This document shows, piece after piece, positions 39,946-48,742 of a stretch of DNA of 64,000 bases; within the stretch, counting starts at the first letter, position 1, and each line of letters starts with the position of its first letter. The position numbers were made by a program, and so were the translations under genes. The DNA is taken from positions 1,364,001 through 1,428,000 of the forward strand of contig OY729512.2 in NCBI GenBank assembly GCA_963422445.2. Reading direction: 5' to 3'. The notes below the pieces were generated by a model. That model did not search any database, was not told where the DNA came from, and saw only the letters and a list, made by a program, of their open reading frames with translations. Source of the stretch: G963422445 sp963422445 (lineage in GTDB: Bacteria; Pseudomonadota; Alphaproteobacteria; Thalassobaculales; Thalassobaculaceae).

Positions 39946-40830
39946 ATGCGTGACCGACACCTGAAATACCTGTTGATGATGCCGGCCTTGCTCCTGGTCA
40001 CGGCAACCGTCATCTACCCGCTCGGCTATGCCGGCATCATCAGCTTCATGGACTGGCGCCTGAGCCGGTCCCGCGTGCCGACCGATTTCGTCTTCCTGGA
40101 CAATTTCTCGCGCGCCTTCCTCGAAGACCCGTCGTTTCTCAACTCGCTCGGCGTCACCATCACCTTCGTCGCCGGTTCGGCGGGGGGCGCGGTCGTATTC
40201 GGATTGCTGATCGCGCTCCTGCTGGCGCGCCGCGGGCGCGGCTATTCGATTGCCCGCACCGTGCTTGTGCTGCCGTTCGCCATGTCGCCCGCACTCCAGG
40301 GCACCTCGTTCCGCTTCTTCCTCAATCCCGAATTCGGGATCTTCGATGCGGTGCTGGATGGGCTGTTCCCGTTTCTTGCCCATGTCGATTGGCTGGGCAG
40401 CGCGGGCTGGGCGATGACCTGGCTGATTCTTACCGACATGTGGCACTGGGGGCCGTTCCTGTCGCTGATGCTGATCGGCGGGCTGCTGTCGATCCCGAGC
40501 GACACGCTGGATGCGGCGCGGGTGGACGGCGCATCGGCCTGGACATCGTTCTGGACGGTCGTCCTGCCGCAGCTCATGCCGGTGCTGGCCATCGCCTTCG
40601 TCCTCAAGACGATCTTCTCGTTCAAGATGTTCGACTACGTCTATCTTCTGACCGGCGGCGGTCCCGGCGAGTCGACCAGCACGATGACCTACTACGCCTT
40701 CCGCATGGGGTTCAGCGCCTACGACATGGGCTATGCCTCCGCGATCGCCTTCGTACTCGCCTTGCTGCTGGTCGGCGTGTCTGCGGTCTATTTCCGTCTT
40801 CTGTTCCCCAAGGAGGAGGCGGGGCGATGA
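39946..40830 (+). CDS. Sugar ABC transporter permease, MalF type
   Basis: The 294-residue protein has six predicted membrane helices, starting LLMMPALLLVTATVIYPLGYAG, and the EAA loop IPSDTLDAARVDGASAWTSFW that docks on the ATPase. The C-terminal RLLFPKEE tail is normal. It starts 38 bases after the binding-protein gene and its stop overlaps the next permease gene by the 4-base ATGA. Confidence 0.92.
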   Translation: MRDRHLKYLLMMPALLLVTATVIYPLGYAGIISFMDWRLSRSRVPTDFVFLDNFSRAFLEDPSFLNSLGVTITFVAGSAGGAVVFGLLIALLLARRGRGYSIARTVLVLPFAMSPALQGTSFRFFLNPEFGIFDAVLDGLFPFLAHVDWLGSAGWAMTWLILTDMWHWGPFLSLMLIGGLLSIPSDTLDAARVDGASAWTSFWTVVLPQLMPVLAIAFVLKTIFSFKMFDYVYLLTGGGPGESTSTMTYYAFRMGFSAYDMGYASAIAFVLALLLVGVSAVYFRLLFPKEEAGR

Positions 40831-41660
40831 CGGTCTCCCCGCGGCGGCGCGGACATATTCTCTTCTGGCTGCGCGGCATCGCGGTCGCGGTCCTGCTGGC
40901 GGTGCTGCTTGGACCGATCGCCTGGATCTTCCTCACCTCGATCAAGCCGCTCTCCGACGTCTATACGATGACCCTGTTCTTCGAGCCGACGCTTGAGAAC
41001 TTCCGGACCATATTTGAGCGGCCCTTCTATGTCGGCGACCGGCTGCTGAACTCGATCGTGATCTCGGGGTTCACAGTGGCGATCGGCGTGCCGGTGGCGC
41101 TGGCGGCCGCTTACAGCTTCTCCCGCTTCGCAATGAGGTTCAAAAAGACGCTGTTCTTCGGCGTCCTCGCGACCCAATTCGTGCCGCCCATCGTTGTCGT
41201 GCTGCCATTCTTCCTGATGTTCCGCCAGCTCCATCTGCTGGACACCTGGACCGGGATGGTCTGGATCAATCTGTCGATCGTGCTGCCCTTCGCGATCTGG
41301 ATGCTGAAGGGGTTCATCGACACCATCCCGGTCGAGATGGAGGAAGCGGCGATGACGGACGGAGCGACGCGGCTGCAGGTCATCCGGGACATCGTGCTCC
41401 CGGTCACCATCCCGGGCGTGTTCGTTGCCGGGATCTTCTGCTTCATCTTCTCGTGGAACGATTTCCTGTATGCGCTCATCCTGACCAAGAAGGAGGCCGT
41501 CACCCTGCCGGTGACGCTGAGCACGTTCTATACCGAGGAAGGCGACCGCTGGGAGCTGATGGCGGCGACCGGCACCTTCATCCTGCTGCCCATGTTCGCG
41601 ATCAGCTATTTCGTCCAGCGGCATTTCGTACAGGGTGCAACTCAGGGCTCCGACCGCTGA
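40827..41660 (+). CDS. Sugar ABC transporter permease, MalG type
   Basis: The 277-residue protein has an N-terminal helix (GIAVAVLLAVLLGPIAWIFL) followed by TSIKPLSDV. The EAA-loop sequence is PVEMEEAAMTDGATRLQVIRDIVLPVT and the FSWNDFLYALIL segment is typical of MalG. ATG 40827 overlaps the stop of the previous permease (ATGA), so translation is coupled. Longer upstream codons in this frame are antisense-free but lack a start site and are rejected. Confidence 0.92.
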   Translation: MTVSPRRRGHILFWLRGIAVAVLLAVLLGPIAWIFLTSIKPLSDVYTMTLFFEPTLENFRTIFERPFYVGDRLLNSIVISGFTVAIGVPVALAAAYSFSRFAMRFKKTLFFGVLATQFVPPIVVVLPFFLMFRQLHLLDTWTGMVWINLSIVLPFAIWMLKGFIDTIPVEMEEAAMTDGATRLQVIRDIVLPVTIPGVFVAGIFCFIFSWNDFLYALILTKKEAVTLPVTLSTFYTEEGDRWELMAATGTFILLPMFAISYFVQRHFVQGATQGSDR

Positions 41661-41691
41661 GCGGAACCTCGCGCCCGGAGAGGATCATCCG

Positions 41692-43230
41692 GTGGGACGC
41701 AACATACTCTTCGTGACGACAGACGAGCAGCGCTTCGACGGGCTCGGATGCTACGGCGGACGGATCGCTCGGACTCCCGTCGCCGATCGGCTGGCCGCAG
41801 AAGGCGTGCTGTATGAGCGCGCCTACACCCAGAACGTCACCTGCATGCCGGCGCGGTCCACCATCGTCACCGGCCAGCATGTCAACACCCATGGCGTCTT
41901 CCGCAACGGCTATTCTCTGCCGGAGACCGACCCCAGCGTCGCGGCTCTGCTGAAACAGCAGGCCGGCTACCGGACCGCGCTCGTGGGAAAGGCGCACTGG
42001 CAGCCGATGGTGGACTCCACCGCCTTCGAGGCAACCGCCGCGATTGCTGGCGGGCACGGGCCCTATCGCGGTTTCGACCATCTCTCGCTTGCGGTGCATA
42101 GCGCGCATCCATATCGCTGTGTCACGCATTACAGCCGCTGGATGGCGGACGATCACGGCGAGCAGGTCGAAAGTTTTTACCCGCCGGTGGGCCCCAGGAA
42201 CGGCCCCAACAACCTGCGGGGCGGCGAGACCGGCGCGATCCAGGTCCATTTCAACGACTGCCCGCGCGAGCTCTACCACACCGACTGGGTGGCGGACCGG
42301 GCAATGGACTGGCTGGCGACGCTCGGCGGCGACGACGACTGGTTCCTGTGGGTGAGCTTCCCCGACCCGCATCACCCCTTCGATCCACCGCGCTCCGAGC
42401 TCGGCCGGGTGAACTGGCGCGACCTCGACCTGCCGCCCGGCCATCCGGGCTCGCACGAAAAAGCGGTGAAACTCCTGTCGCGAAAGCCCAAACACTGGCT
42501 CGAGTTCTATCTCGGCAAGGCGGACATCGCCGAGGAAACCCCGGACGACTTCGTGCCATCGACGATGACCGCAGACAATGTTCGGGAAATCAACGCGATG
42601 GTGCACGTCCAGAACGAATTGATCGATGAGGCGCTGGGACGGATCCTCGATTGGCTGGAGGCGCGCGGGCGGCTGGCGGAGACCGACATCTTCTTCACCG
42701 CCGATCACGGAACCGCCCAAGGCGATTTCGGCCTGATGTTCAAGGGGCCGTTCCACGTCGATGCCCTGATGCGGCTTCCGCTGATCTGGCGGCCCGCCGC
42801 AAGCGCCGGGCTCGACATGGCGGGGACGCGCATTGACGACCCGGTGTGCCATGTCGACCTCGCGCCTACATTCGCGAGCATCGCCGGACTCGACCCGGCG
42901 TCATGGATGGAAGGCGCGGGCCTTCCACTCGCGCCGGGGCCGGAGCGGGAGCACGCGATCTGCCAATGGGATGCGGAGAAATCCGGGCTGGAGATACGCC
43001 TGCGTTCGGTTTACGACCGTTCGGGGTTCCTGTGCACGGCTTACGCGCCGACCAACTATTACCATGGCGGCGAGGGCGAGCTGTACGATGTCCGGGAAGA
43101 CCCGCGGCAATGGGTGAACCTCTGGGATGACCCCGACTACCGCTCCGTCCGGTACGAACTGGTCGACAAGATCCGCGAAGGATTCCCCGAGCCGCGCAAC
43201 CCGCCGCTGAAACGTCGCTCGCGAACCTGA
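41692..43230 (+). CDS. Sulfatase (Cys-type, choline/aryl sulfatase family)
   Basis: The 512-residue protein starts at GTG 41692 (GRNILFVTTDEQRFD), with GGAGAGG ten bases upstream. The metal ligands NILFVTTDEQ are followed by the formylglycine motif CMPAR (Cys51 to Arg55 region, in NVTCMPARSTIVTGQ). The C-terminal half has FFTADHGTAQGDFGLMFKGPF. The maturation Cys means it needs a formylglycine-generating enzyme, which is not in the window. No signal peptide is visible, so it probably acts in the cytoplasm on imported sulfated substrates. Its position after the sugar transporter supports that. Confidence 0.9.
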   Translation: MGRNILFVTTDEQRFDGLGCYGGRIARTPVADRLAAEGVLYERAYTQNVTCMPARSTIVTGQHVNTHGVFRNGYSLPETDPSVAALLKQQAGYRTALVGKAHWQPMVDSTAFEATAAIAGGHGPYRGFDHLSLAVHSAHPYRCVTHYSRWMADDHGEQVESFYPPVGPRNGPNNLRGGETGAIQVHFNDCPRELYHTDWVADRAMDWLATLGGDDDWFLWVSFPDPHHPFDPPRSELGRVNWRDLDLPPGHPGSHEKAVKLLSRKPKHWLEFYLGKADIAEETPDDFVPSTMTADNVREINAMVHVQNELIDEALGRILDWLEARGRLAETDIFFTADHGTAQGDFGLMFKGPFHVDALMRLPLIWRPAASAGLDMAGTRIDDPVCHVDLAPTFASIAGLDPASWMEGAGLPLAPGPEREHAICQWDAEKSGLEIRLRSVYDRSGFLCTAYAPTNYYHGGEGELYDVREDPRQWVNLWDDPDYRSVRYELVDKIREGFPEPRNPPLKRRSRT

Positions 43231-43731
43231 AGCCGGGCTACGGGCTTGCCTTGCAGCCGCCGGGAGTGACAGGATTTGGGCATGCCAGCAGGACGGAGCC
43301 CTGCCATATTTTCGCGCCGCCGCTTCCTCGCAGCCTCGGCCGGTGCGGCGTTGCTGCCCTCGGCGGCCCGCGCCGTCGGCGCATCGTTGCCGATCTTCGA
43401 CGCCCATATCCATTTCAGCCATGACGCGGCCGGGCTGTTTTCCGCCAACGAAGCTGTCGCCATTCTGGAGAAGGCGGGGCTGAAACGGGCGCTAGTGTCG
43501 AGTTCCGGCGACGCAGGCACCCGCGCGCTCTACGCCGCCGCGACGGACCTCGTCCTGCCCAGCCTGCGCCCCTGCCGCCGGCGCGGCGAGATCGGCAGTT
43601 GGGCGGACGATCCGCCGGTGATCGATTTCCTCGAGGACCGTGTGAAGCGCTTCAAGTGGGTTGCGGTCGGCGGATTCCACCTCTTTGCCTCGCAAACCGG
43701 CAAGGCCGTGCCGCGGCGCATGATCGAGCTA

Positions 43732-44576
43732 GATAGTGTCGTCACGAAATACCAGCCCAGAGCGCCAGACATCGAATCTGCACCGCGGCGAGGAACGATG
43801 CGGCATTCCTGGCGTATCGCGTGGCAATCCCACGCCAACGCTTGAGCCACAGAAAGGCGTTCTCCACCAAATGCCGGCGCCGGTAGAGATGGACATCATA
43901 CGCTCTGGGGTGCTTGCGGTTGCGCTTCGGCGGAACCACTGGAATAACTTCATGCTCCTCACAATAAGACAGAATGGCAGTCGTGTCATAGGCCTTGTCC
44001 GCCAACAAGTACTCGGCATCTATGCCCTTCAATCAGCTCGACCGCTTGACTGCAATCTGCGGCCGTCCCCTCGGTCACCAACACCCGCACCGGCATCCCA
44101 TGCGCGTCCACAGCCAGGTGCAGCGTCGTGTTCAGCCCCCTTTTGTGCGATCCATCGCCTGATTGCCGCCGACCGCACCGCTCGCATGGGGATGGACCTT
44201 GAGATGACTGGCGTCAATCATCAGCCATTCATAGTCCGGCTCATCCACCAGAGGCTCCAGCAACGCCCCCAGAGCCCCTTGTCCCGCCAGCGACAGAACC
44301 GACGATGGGTATTTTCCAGTCTCCATAGTCTGGCGGCACATCACGCCAGGGAGCGCCGGTACGCAGAATCCAGAAGGTCGCATTAATGAACCATCGATTA
44401 TCCTGCGCCACCCCACCCCAACGTCCCGCTCGGCCAGGCAGATGAGGCTCCAACAACAGCCAGACCCTGTCCGAAATGTCGTGACGCCGATGAGCCAATC
44501 CCATGAGTCGCCTCCAGGAACCATCGAGTGAGTTCGACAGATAGTACAGATAAACATCACTCATGACGACACTATC
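43732..44576 (-). mobile_element. IS5-family element, 845 bp, inserted in the amidohydrolase gene
   Basis: The ends GATAGTGTCGTCACGA and TCATGACGACACTATC are inverted repeats with one mismatch. TA is duplicated on both sides (43730-43731 and 44577-44578), with CTAG context. The transposase lies on the minus strand. Confidence 0.88.
43742..44564 (-). pseudogene. IS5-family transposase, multiply frameshifted
   Basis: The N-terminus (HDISDRVWLLLEPHLPGRAG and RTGAPWRDVPPDYGDWK) lies in one frame. EWLMIDASHLKVHPHASG with MDRTKGG lies in a second, and LNTTLHLAVDAHGMPVRV through ENAFLWLKRWRGIATRYARN in a third. The last change lies at an A4G5 run near 44142 and could be a programmed -1 shift, which some relatives use. 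The others near 44330 look like damage, because the segment HRRFCRWRDKG is reached only in yet another frame. The DDE residues are otherwise present. Despite clean ends, this copy is probably inactive. Confidence 0.78.
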
Positions 44577-44998
44577 TAGCGCGGCAGCACAATCTCCTCC
44601 TGCACGCCCATTCGGATGCCGGCGCGATCGATGGGATCTTCGCCCAATGGCCGGAAGCGCGTGTGCTGTGGGCCCATGCCGGCTTCGTCGATCCGGATGT
44701 CGCCGGCCCGATGCTCGGGAAGCACGCGAACCTGTGGACCGACCTGGCCTTCCGCAGCGAACATGCTCATGGCGGCCGGGTCGAGGACGACTGGCGCAGC
44801 CTGTTCGCCGTCTTCCCGGACCGCGTCACGGTCGACACCGACACCTTCACGCCGGAGCGCTGGCACTATGTCGCCCGGCACGCCGACTGGACCCGGCAAT
44901 GGCTGGCCGACCTGCCGCACGACCTTGCCGAAAAGATCGCCTGGCGCAACGGCGAGGCGATGATCCAGCCCCACCTGGCGCAACTGCGCTAGCGCGCG

Positions 44999-46450
44999 AT
45001 GGCCCGCTGGCGCCTCGGCGGACCGGTGCTGGCGGCCGCGCTTGCGCTCGTTCTCGCGGCCGACCGGGCGGCGGCCTGCCCCGTCCGCAGGGCTGAACCG
45101 GCGGCGCCAAGATCGCCCGCGAGCTATGGACGGCATGGTGGCGCTCGGAACCCGCCCCATCCCGGCCGGCGCGCATTTTTCCATCCGTTTTCATCTGTGC
45201 GGACCGCCGGTCGGCCGGGTCGGGGTACGCGGCTGGATGCCGGACCACCGGCACGGCATGAACTACCGGCCTGCGGTGACCCTGAACGGCTTGTCCGGAA
45301 CGGCCGAAGGCCTGCTGTTCCACATGCCGGGGCGCTGGCAGCTGATACTGGATGTTCGCGGCGCGTCGGGCCGGGAGAAGCTGACCGCCGAAACGGCGCT
45401 GGCGTTCGACTTCACCGCCGGGGAAAAGCGCCGGATCCTGCGCCACGGGCCGTGGCCGCCGGCCTCAAAGCCCGATCCGAGCAACCGGGTTTCCGGCAAA
45501 CCGGCCGCCATCGGCTTCGGTCGGGCGCTGTTCTTCGATCCGCGCCTGTCGCTCTCCGGCGCGGTCTCCGGCGCTACCTGCCACCAACCGGACCGGGCCT
45601 GGACCGACGGCCTGCCGCGCAGCCGCGGGCACCGGACCGTCGACCGCAATGCGCTCAGCCTGGTCAACCTGCGGTTCAACCGTTGGTTCGGCTGGGACGG
45701 CGCGCAGGATACGCTGTGGGCGCAAAACCTGCGGCCCCTGCTCGACCGACGCGAAATGGGTGTCGGCCCCGGCGGCGCGGTGCGGCGCCCGGCGCGGACG
45801 ACGAACGGGTTTTCGTCGATCTTGGCAAGGCGCTGGCGGCGTTCCTGGAAACCCGGGTCACCGGCCGCACGCCCTTCGACGATTTCCGGGATGCGCTCGC
45901 CCGCAACGACGCCACCGGCATGGCCCGCTATCCCGCCGCCGCCCGGCGCGGCCTGCGCCTGTTCGTCGGATGGGGCAATTGCTCCTTCTGCCATTTCGGC
46001 CCGGCCTTCACCAACGGAGAGTTCGCTGATGCCGGCGTGCCGCATTTCGTCGATCCCGGCCGGCACGGCGGCATCCGCAAACTGCGCCAGAGCCCGTACA
46101 CCCTGCTGGGCCGTTTCAACGACGATGCGGAACGCTCCACCGCCGCCAGGACCCGCTAAGTCCACCTGCGCCAGAGCAACTTCGGCGAGTTCCGGGTGCC
46201 GGGCCTGCGCAACGTGGTGCTCACCGCGCCCTACATGCATGCCGGCAGCCTCGAGACGCTCGCCGGCGTCGCCCTCCACTATTCGACGCTCGACGAGGAA
46301 CGGCTGCACGCCGGAGGCGAACGGATTTTGCGTCGCCTGGACCTGAGCGCGCGCGAACGGGCCGATCTCGTCGCCTTTCTCGAAACACTGACCGAAAAAG
46401 GTCCGCTTCACGAATCCGCAAAGAAAACCGGAATCGCCCTGTGCCGATAG
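44999..46450 (+). pseudogene. YtkA-like domain plus di-haem cytochrome c peroxidase (MauG/CCP type), decayed
   Basis: The start encodes a signal peptide (RLGGPVLAAALALVLAADRAAA). After a frame change near 45110 comes a YtkA-like domain, recognisable by WMPDHRHGMNYRPAVTLN and GLLFHMPGRWQLILDV. The peroxidase body follows: GFGRALFFDPRLSLSGAVSG, then ATCHQ where CxxCH is expected, so the first haem Cys has become Gly. A second frame change near 45790 goes with a missing stretch of about 25 residues. The second haem motif CSFCH is intact in the last part, and TAA at 46157 is read through to LRQSNFGEFRVPGLRNVVLTAPYMHAGS. Several lesions make this a pseudogene of a periplasmic, probably fused protein. 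Confidence 0.8.
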
Positions 46451-46554
46451 GCGGACGCCCATGGGATCGTAGCGGAGAGCTACCGGCCCTGGGTTTCGGT
46501 GTCGGTTGCGGCGCCGTTGCCGTCGCAGGCACGGTTTCGATTTCCGGTAGTGGG

Positions 46555-47442
46555 TCAGTTTGAAATCGCTTTCTTGTAGGGGCCGCGCGGGCCGGGCTTC
46601 GGGGCCGCTTCTTCCACCAGCCGCACAATGTCCTCTACATCCCAAAGCCGGTCCGTCACTCCAGCGGCCATCGCGGGCGTGACGCGAAGGCTGCCATGGA
46701 TGCGGCAGAAGTTGTAGTGCATGAAGTGCAGCGCGACGCTGCAGGTGTGGTTCTCGATCTTCTTCGAGAACGCATTGGTCAGCCTGGTGAAGCGGCGGGT
46801 CGCCATCCGTATCGTCAGGTTGTTCCGCTCGACATAGGAAGTGCTGACGGCGGCCGGGTCCGGGTTGCCCTCGATCTTCCGCTTGATGATGCCGGTGCAT
46901 TCCGCCGGCGAGTAGCGCCGCGAGGCGCTCTTGCCGGCGTCCGGCTGGCCGTAGAGCTTTACCAGCATGGCATAGTCCACATCGCCCCCGAACGCGCCTT
47001 CTACAGCCTCCAGGTAGGCTTTGAGGCCGTCCGTGGTGAGCTGGACCCGGCAGGCCAGCCGTGCCCGGAGATCGTCCATAAGCTCGATAGCCGTCTCGCT
47101 GGAGCGGTCCCCGACGCGCCATGACGGACCGAGCTTCGTATCGGCGCAGATCGCGGTCCAGGTCCACACATCGCCGGCTTCGGGCGGCGCAGCCTTGGCG
47201 CGAGGGACATTCTTCTCCTTCGCGTAGATGAACGACCAGATTTCATCGACTTGGATGCGCCTGCAGGGAAGGTCGCGGAGCACCTTGTCCTGATACGCCT
47301 CGCAAGCCTTGCCAGCGTCGATCAGCAGCTTGGCGACAGTGTTCTTCGACACATCCGCGATCCGCGTGGTTGAGCGGATGCTGTTGCCCTCGACCAAGAG
47401 CCGGAGAATCAGCGTGCGCTTCTTGGTATCCAGCCTGTTCAT
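46555..47442 (-). CDS. IS1-family transposase (single-frame type)
   Basis: The 295-residue protein has an N-terminal helix-turn-helix (GNSIRSTTRIADVSKNTVAKLL) and the DDE core: RRIQVDEIWSF (Asp66), QLTTDGLKAYL (Asp138) and STSYVERNNLTIRMATRRFTR (Glu205). It ends in FCRIHGSLRVTPAMAAGV and a GPRGPYKKAISN tail. It matches the single-reading-frame branch of IS1, in which no frameshift is needed. ATG 47442 (MNRLDTKKRT) is preferred over an earlier alternative because it is the family start. It has no visible lesion and is likely active, mobilising both copies. Confidence 0.85.
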   Translation of the reverse strand: MNRLDTKKRTLILRLLVEGNSIRSTTRIADVSKNTVAKLLIDAGKACEAYQDKVLRDLPCRRIQVDEIWSFIYAKEKNVPRAKAAPPEAGDVWTWTAICADTKLGPSWRVGDRSSETAIELMDDLRARLACRVQLTTDGLKAYLEAVEGAFGGDVDYAMLVKLYGQPDAGKSASRRYSPAECTGIIKRKIEGNPDPAAVSTSYVERNNLTIRMATRRFTRLTNAFSKKIENHTCSVALHFMHYNFCRIHGSLRVTPAMAAGVTDRLWDVEDIVRLVEEAAPKPGPRGPYKKAISN

Positions 47443-47490
47443 GGCGCGACTGTAGGGCCTGCCGGCCATTAGTCAAGCACAAAAGTCAGG

Positions 47491-47892
47491 TTATTTTAGG
47501 GATTGCGGGTAATAAGTGGCGTCATACTGCGGATGCTCAGCAAGCTGCCAATCCTTGTTCGCATTGAGAATAACGACGCCTTCCGCCTTCAGACGAGAGA
47601 TTTGAGGCGACAAGGAACTGCGCGGGATCGTCAGCCCATGTGCGGTCGCAATCCATGCCGTAATCTCTTCCGCCGAGCCACCGCCAGGGTGCTCCCGCAA
47701 AGCCTCGACGACGCAATCCTTGATTGTGGCTCGACCCGATGGGCGCCTGCTTCCGTTTTCCGAGTTCTGCTCAGCCGTCGCATTGATCGCCTCCAGAGCC
47801 GCCTTTAGCTCCTGCGATTCGAGCCGAAGAGCTGCCTGTTCCGCCTTGATCTCAGCCTGTCGCTCAGTGATGAAGTCCCGAAGCGTCGTCAT
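47491..47892 (-). CDS. Passenger protein with coiled-coil and winged-helix-like region (copy 1)
   Basis: This 133-residue protein (start ATG 47892, GGCGAGG upstream) begins with a heptad-rich helix (RDFITERQAEIKAEQAALRL and LESQELKAALEAINATA). A linker leads to a winged-helix-like domain: TIKDCVVEALREHPGGGSAEEITAWIATAHGLTIPRSSLSPQISRLKAEGVV. The latter looks like a DNA-binding domain similar to those in small regulators. I do not recognise a named family. It lies between the transposase and the other passenger genes and could regulate the element. An earlier Met (47946) is possible. Confidence 0.7.
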   Translation of the reverse strand: MTTLRDFITERQAEIKAEQAALRLESQELKAALEAINATAEQNSENGSRRPSGRATIKDCVVEALREHPGGGSAEEITAWIATAHGLTIPRSSLSPQISRLKAEGVVILNANKDWQLAEHPQYDATYYPQSLK

Positions 47893-47988
47893 GGCCTCGC
47901 CCGTCAGATTGTGACTTGCGAGGCATATAGCGCGTCCTGATTTCATTGACAGGACTTGGACGCGCGTCTTTGTCGAAAAGAATCTGAC

Positions 47989-48204
47989 TTAAGACTCTCC
48001 CCATCTTGCGGCTGCCGCTTTCCTGGCAATGGCGCGTCGTCGCTCCGATGTCAGGGAAGCCGCTCGCGCAGGACCGCCCTTCAAACCGCCCCTGCGCTGC
48101 CCCGGAGCTTTGCTGGACTTGGCGTCCTCAACCTCGCCGGTCGCCAAGTCCACGATGCGCTTGGCGCGTTGGTTCGTGTCGCGGGGTCTCTTCGGCCGAT
48201 CCAT
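47989..48204 (-). CDS. Small basic passenger protein with an ARKAAAARWG motif (copy 1)
   Basis: The 71-residue protein has a basic, low-complexity body (PKRPRDTNQRAKRIVDLATG, then GGLKGGPARAASLT) ending in SERRRAIARKAAAARWGES. The C-terminal (E/R)RR-x-IARKAA-x-ARW motif occurs in many short uncharacterised alphaproteobacterial proteins. Function is unknown; charge suggests nucleic-acid contact. It is one of three passengers and identical in the second copy. Confidence 0.65.
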   Translation of the reverse strand: MDRPKRPRDTNQRAKRIVDLATGEVEDAKSSKAPGQRRGGLKGGPARAASLTSERRRAIARKAAAARWGES

Positions 48205-48253
48205 GCTTTCAATATGACAAACGCTCCGCTGAATGTCTAGGTCTGGCTTCAGG

Positions 48254-48286
48254 CCCCCGGCGCTCAAAGACGATGAGCGCCGGGGG
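48254..48286 (-). terminator. 13-bp stem-loop after the Cys-repeat gene (copy 1)
   Basis: TGAGCGCCGGGGG pairs perfectly with CCCCCGGCGCTCA around a 7-base loop. It starts 11 bases after the Cys-repeat gene stop. There is no U-run, so termination would be Rho-assisted or the stem protects the 3' end. Confidence 0.55.
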
Positions 48287-48296
48287 TGTGCCCTGT

Positions 48297-48593
48297 TTAC
48301 ATGCAGGCGCCATAGATACCGGAACCGGTGACGCACACGCCTCCGGGACCGCATTGCGTATCGAACATGCAGGTGTTGCCCTGCTTGCCGGTAATGTCGA
48401 GCGGGTTCCGCGCTGGCCTGCGGTCGTTGCTGTTGCCGGGGAACATGCCACCGACGCAATAGCCGTAAAGCGAACCCGAAGGTTTGACGCATTCCGATCC
48501 GGGCTTGCAGTCGGTGCTGAACATGCACGCATAGGATGGGGCGGCGGTTGCCACGAGGGCAAGAAAGACCAAGACCCCGAAGAAGGCTCTCAT
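48297..48593 (-). CDS. Secreted passenger protein with two four-cysteine repeats (copy 1)
   Basis: The 98-residue protein has a signal peptide (MRAFFGVLVFLALVATAAPSYA) with cleavage near residue 22. Two repeats follow: C-x5-C-x5-C-x10-C (Cys 23, 29, 35, 46) and C-x5-C-x5-C-x9-C (Cys 75, 81, 87, 97). Each begins CMF-x-T and contains a YG just before the last Cys. This gives four possible disulfides per exported protein. ATG 48593 follows GGGGA and is the only start that allows the signal peptide. I do not recognise a named family. Carriage on an IS makes a role in the host, or in the element's spread, possible but unproved. Confidence 0.75.
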   Translation of the reverse strand: MRAFFGVLVFLALVATAAPSYACMFSTDCKPGSECVKPSGSLYGYCVGGMFPGNSNDRRPARNPLDITGKQGNTCMFDTQCGPGGVCVTGSGIYGACM

Positions 48594-48612
48594 GTCTGTC
48601 CCCACAGTTTCA

Positions 48613-48742
48613 GGCCGTCCCGACGGGCGTCGGGACGGTCGCCAAACAATCGCCATAGCGCGGGACTCCCGCGTGTTCCCACAATGCGGTCTTGTATTGC
48701 GCGGGCGGCCCGACATGGGCCGTCGCTATGGCGTGTTTGGCG
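48613..48742 (-). other. Highly structured leader of the passenger operon (copy 1)
   Basis: The stretch contains nested inverted repeats. CGCCAAACA plus CGCCATAGCG (48640-48660) pair with CGCTATGGCG plus TGTTTGGCG (48724-48742), giving about 19 base pairs. Inside lie two hairpins: CGCGGG/CCCGCG (48659-48673) and CGGCCC/GGGCCG (48706-48722). Next to it is CCGTCCCGACG/CGTCGGGACGG (48614-48637). The shape is cloverleaf-like and lies 20-150 bases upstream of the Cys-repeat start, immediately inside the element's right end. Confidence 0.7.

Larger units (their letters stand above)
43282..44992 (+). pseudogene. Amidohydrolase-family (TIM-barrel) protein, disrupted by an IS
   Basis: The first part encodes a twin-arginine signal (SRRRFLAASAGAALLPSAARAVG) and FDAHIHFSH, a metal-binding HxH motif. 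The second part (44578-44992) continues with LLHAHSDAGAIDGI, VLWAHAGF and VTVDTDTF. The frame is cut after EL by an IS5-type element. Removing the element and one TA copy joins GAGC-TA-GCG and gives an uninterrupted E-L-A-R-Q-H-N reading. The gene was thus intact until recently. A Tat signal and barrel hydrolase fold fit a periplasmic lactonase or deacetylase; the substrate is unknown. Confidence 0.82.
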
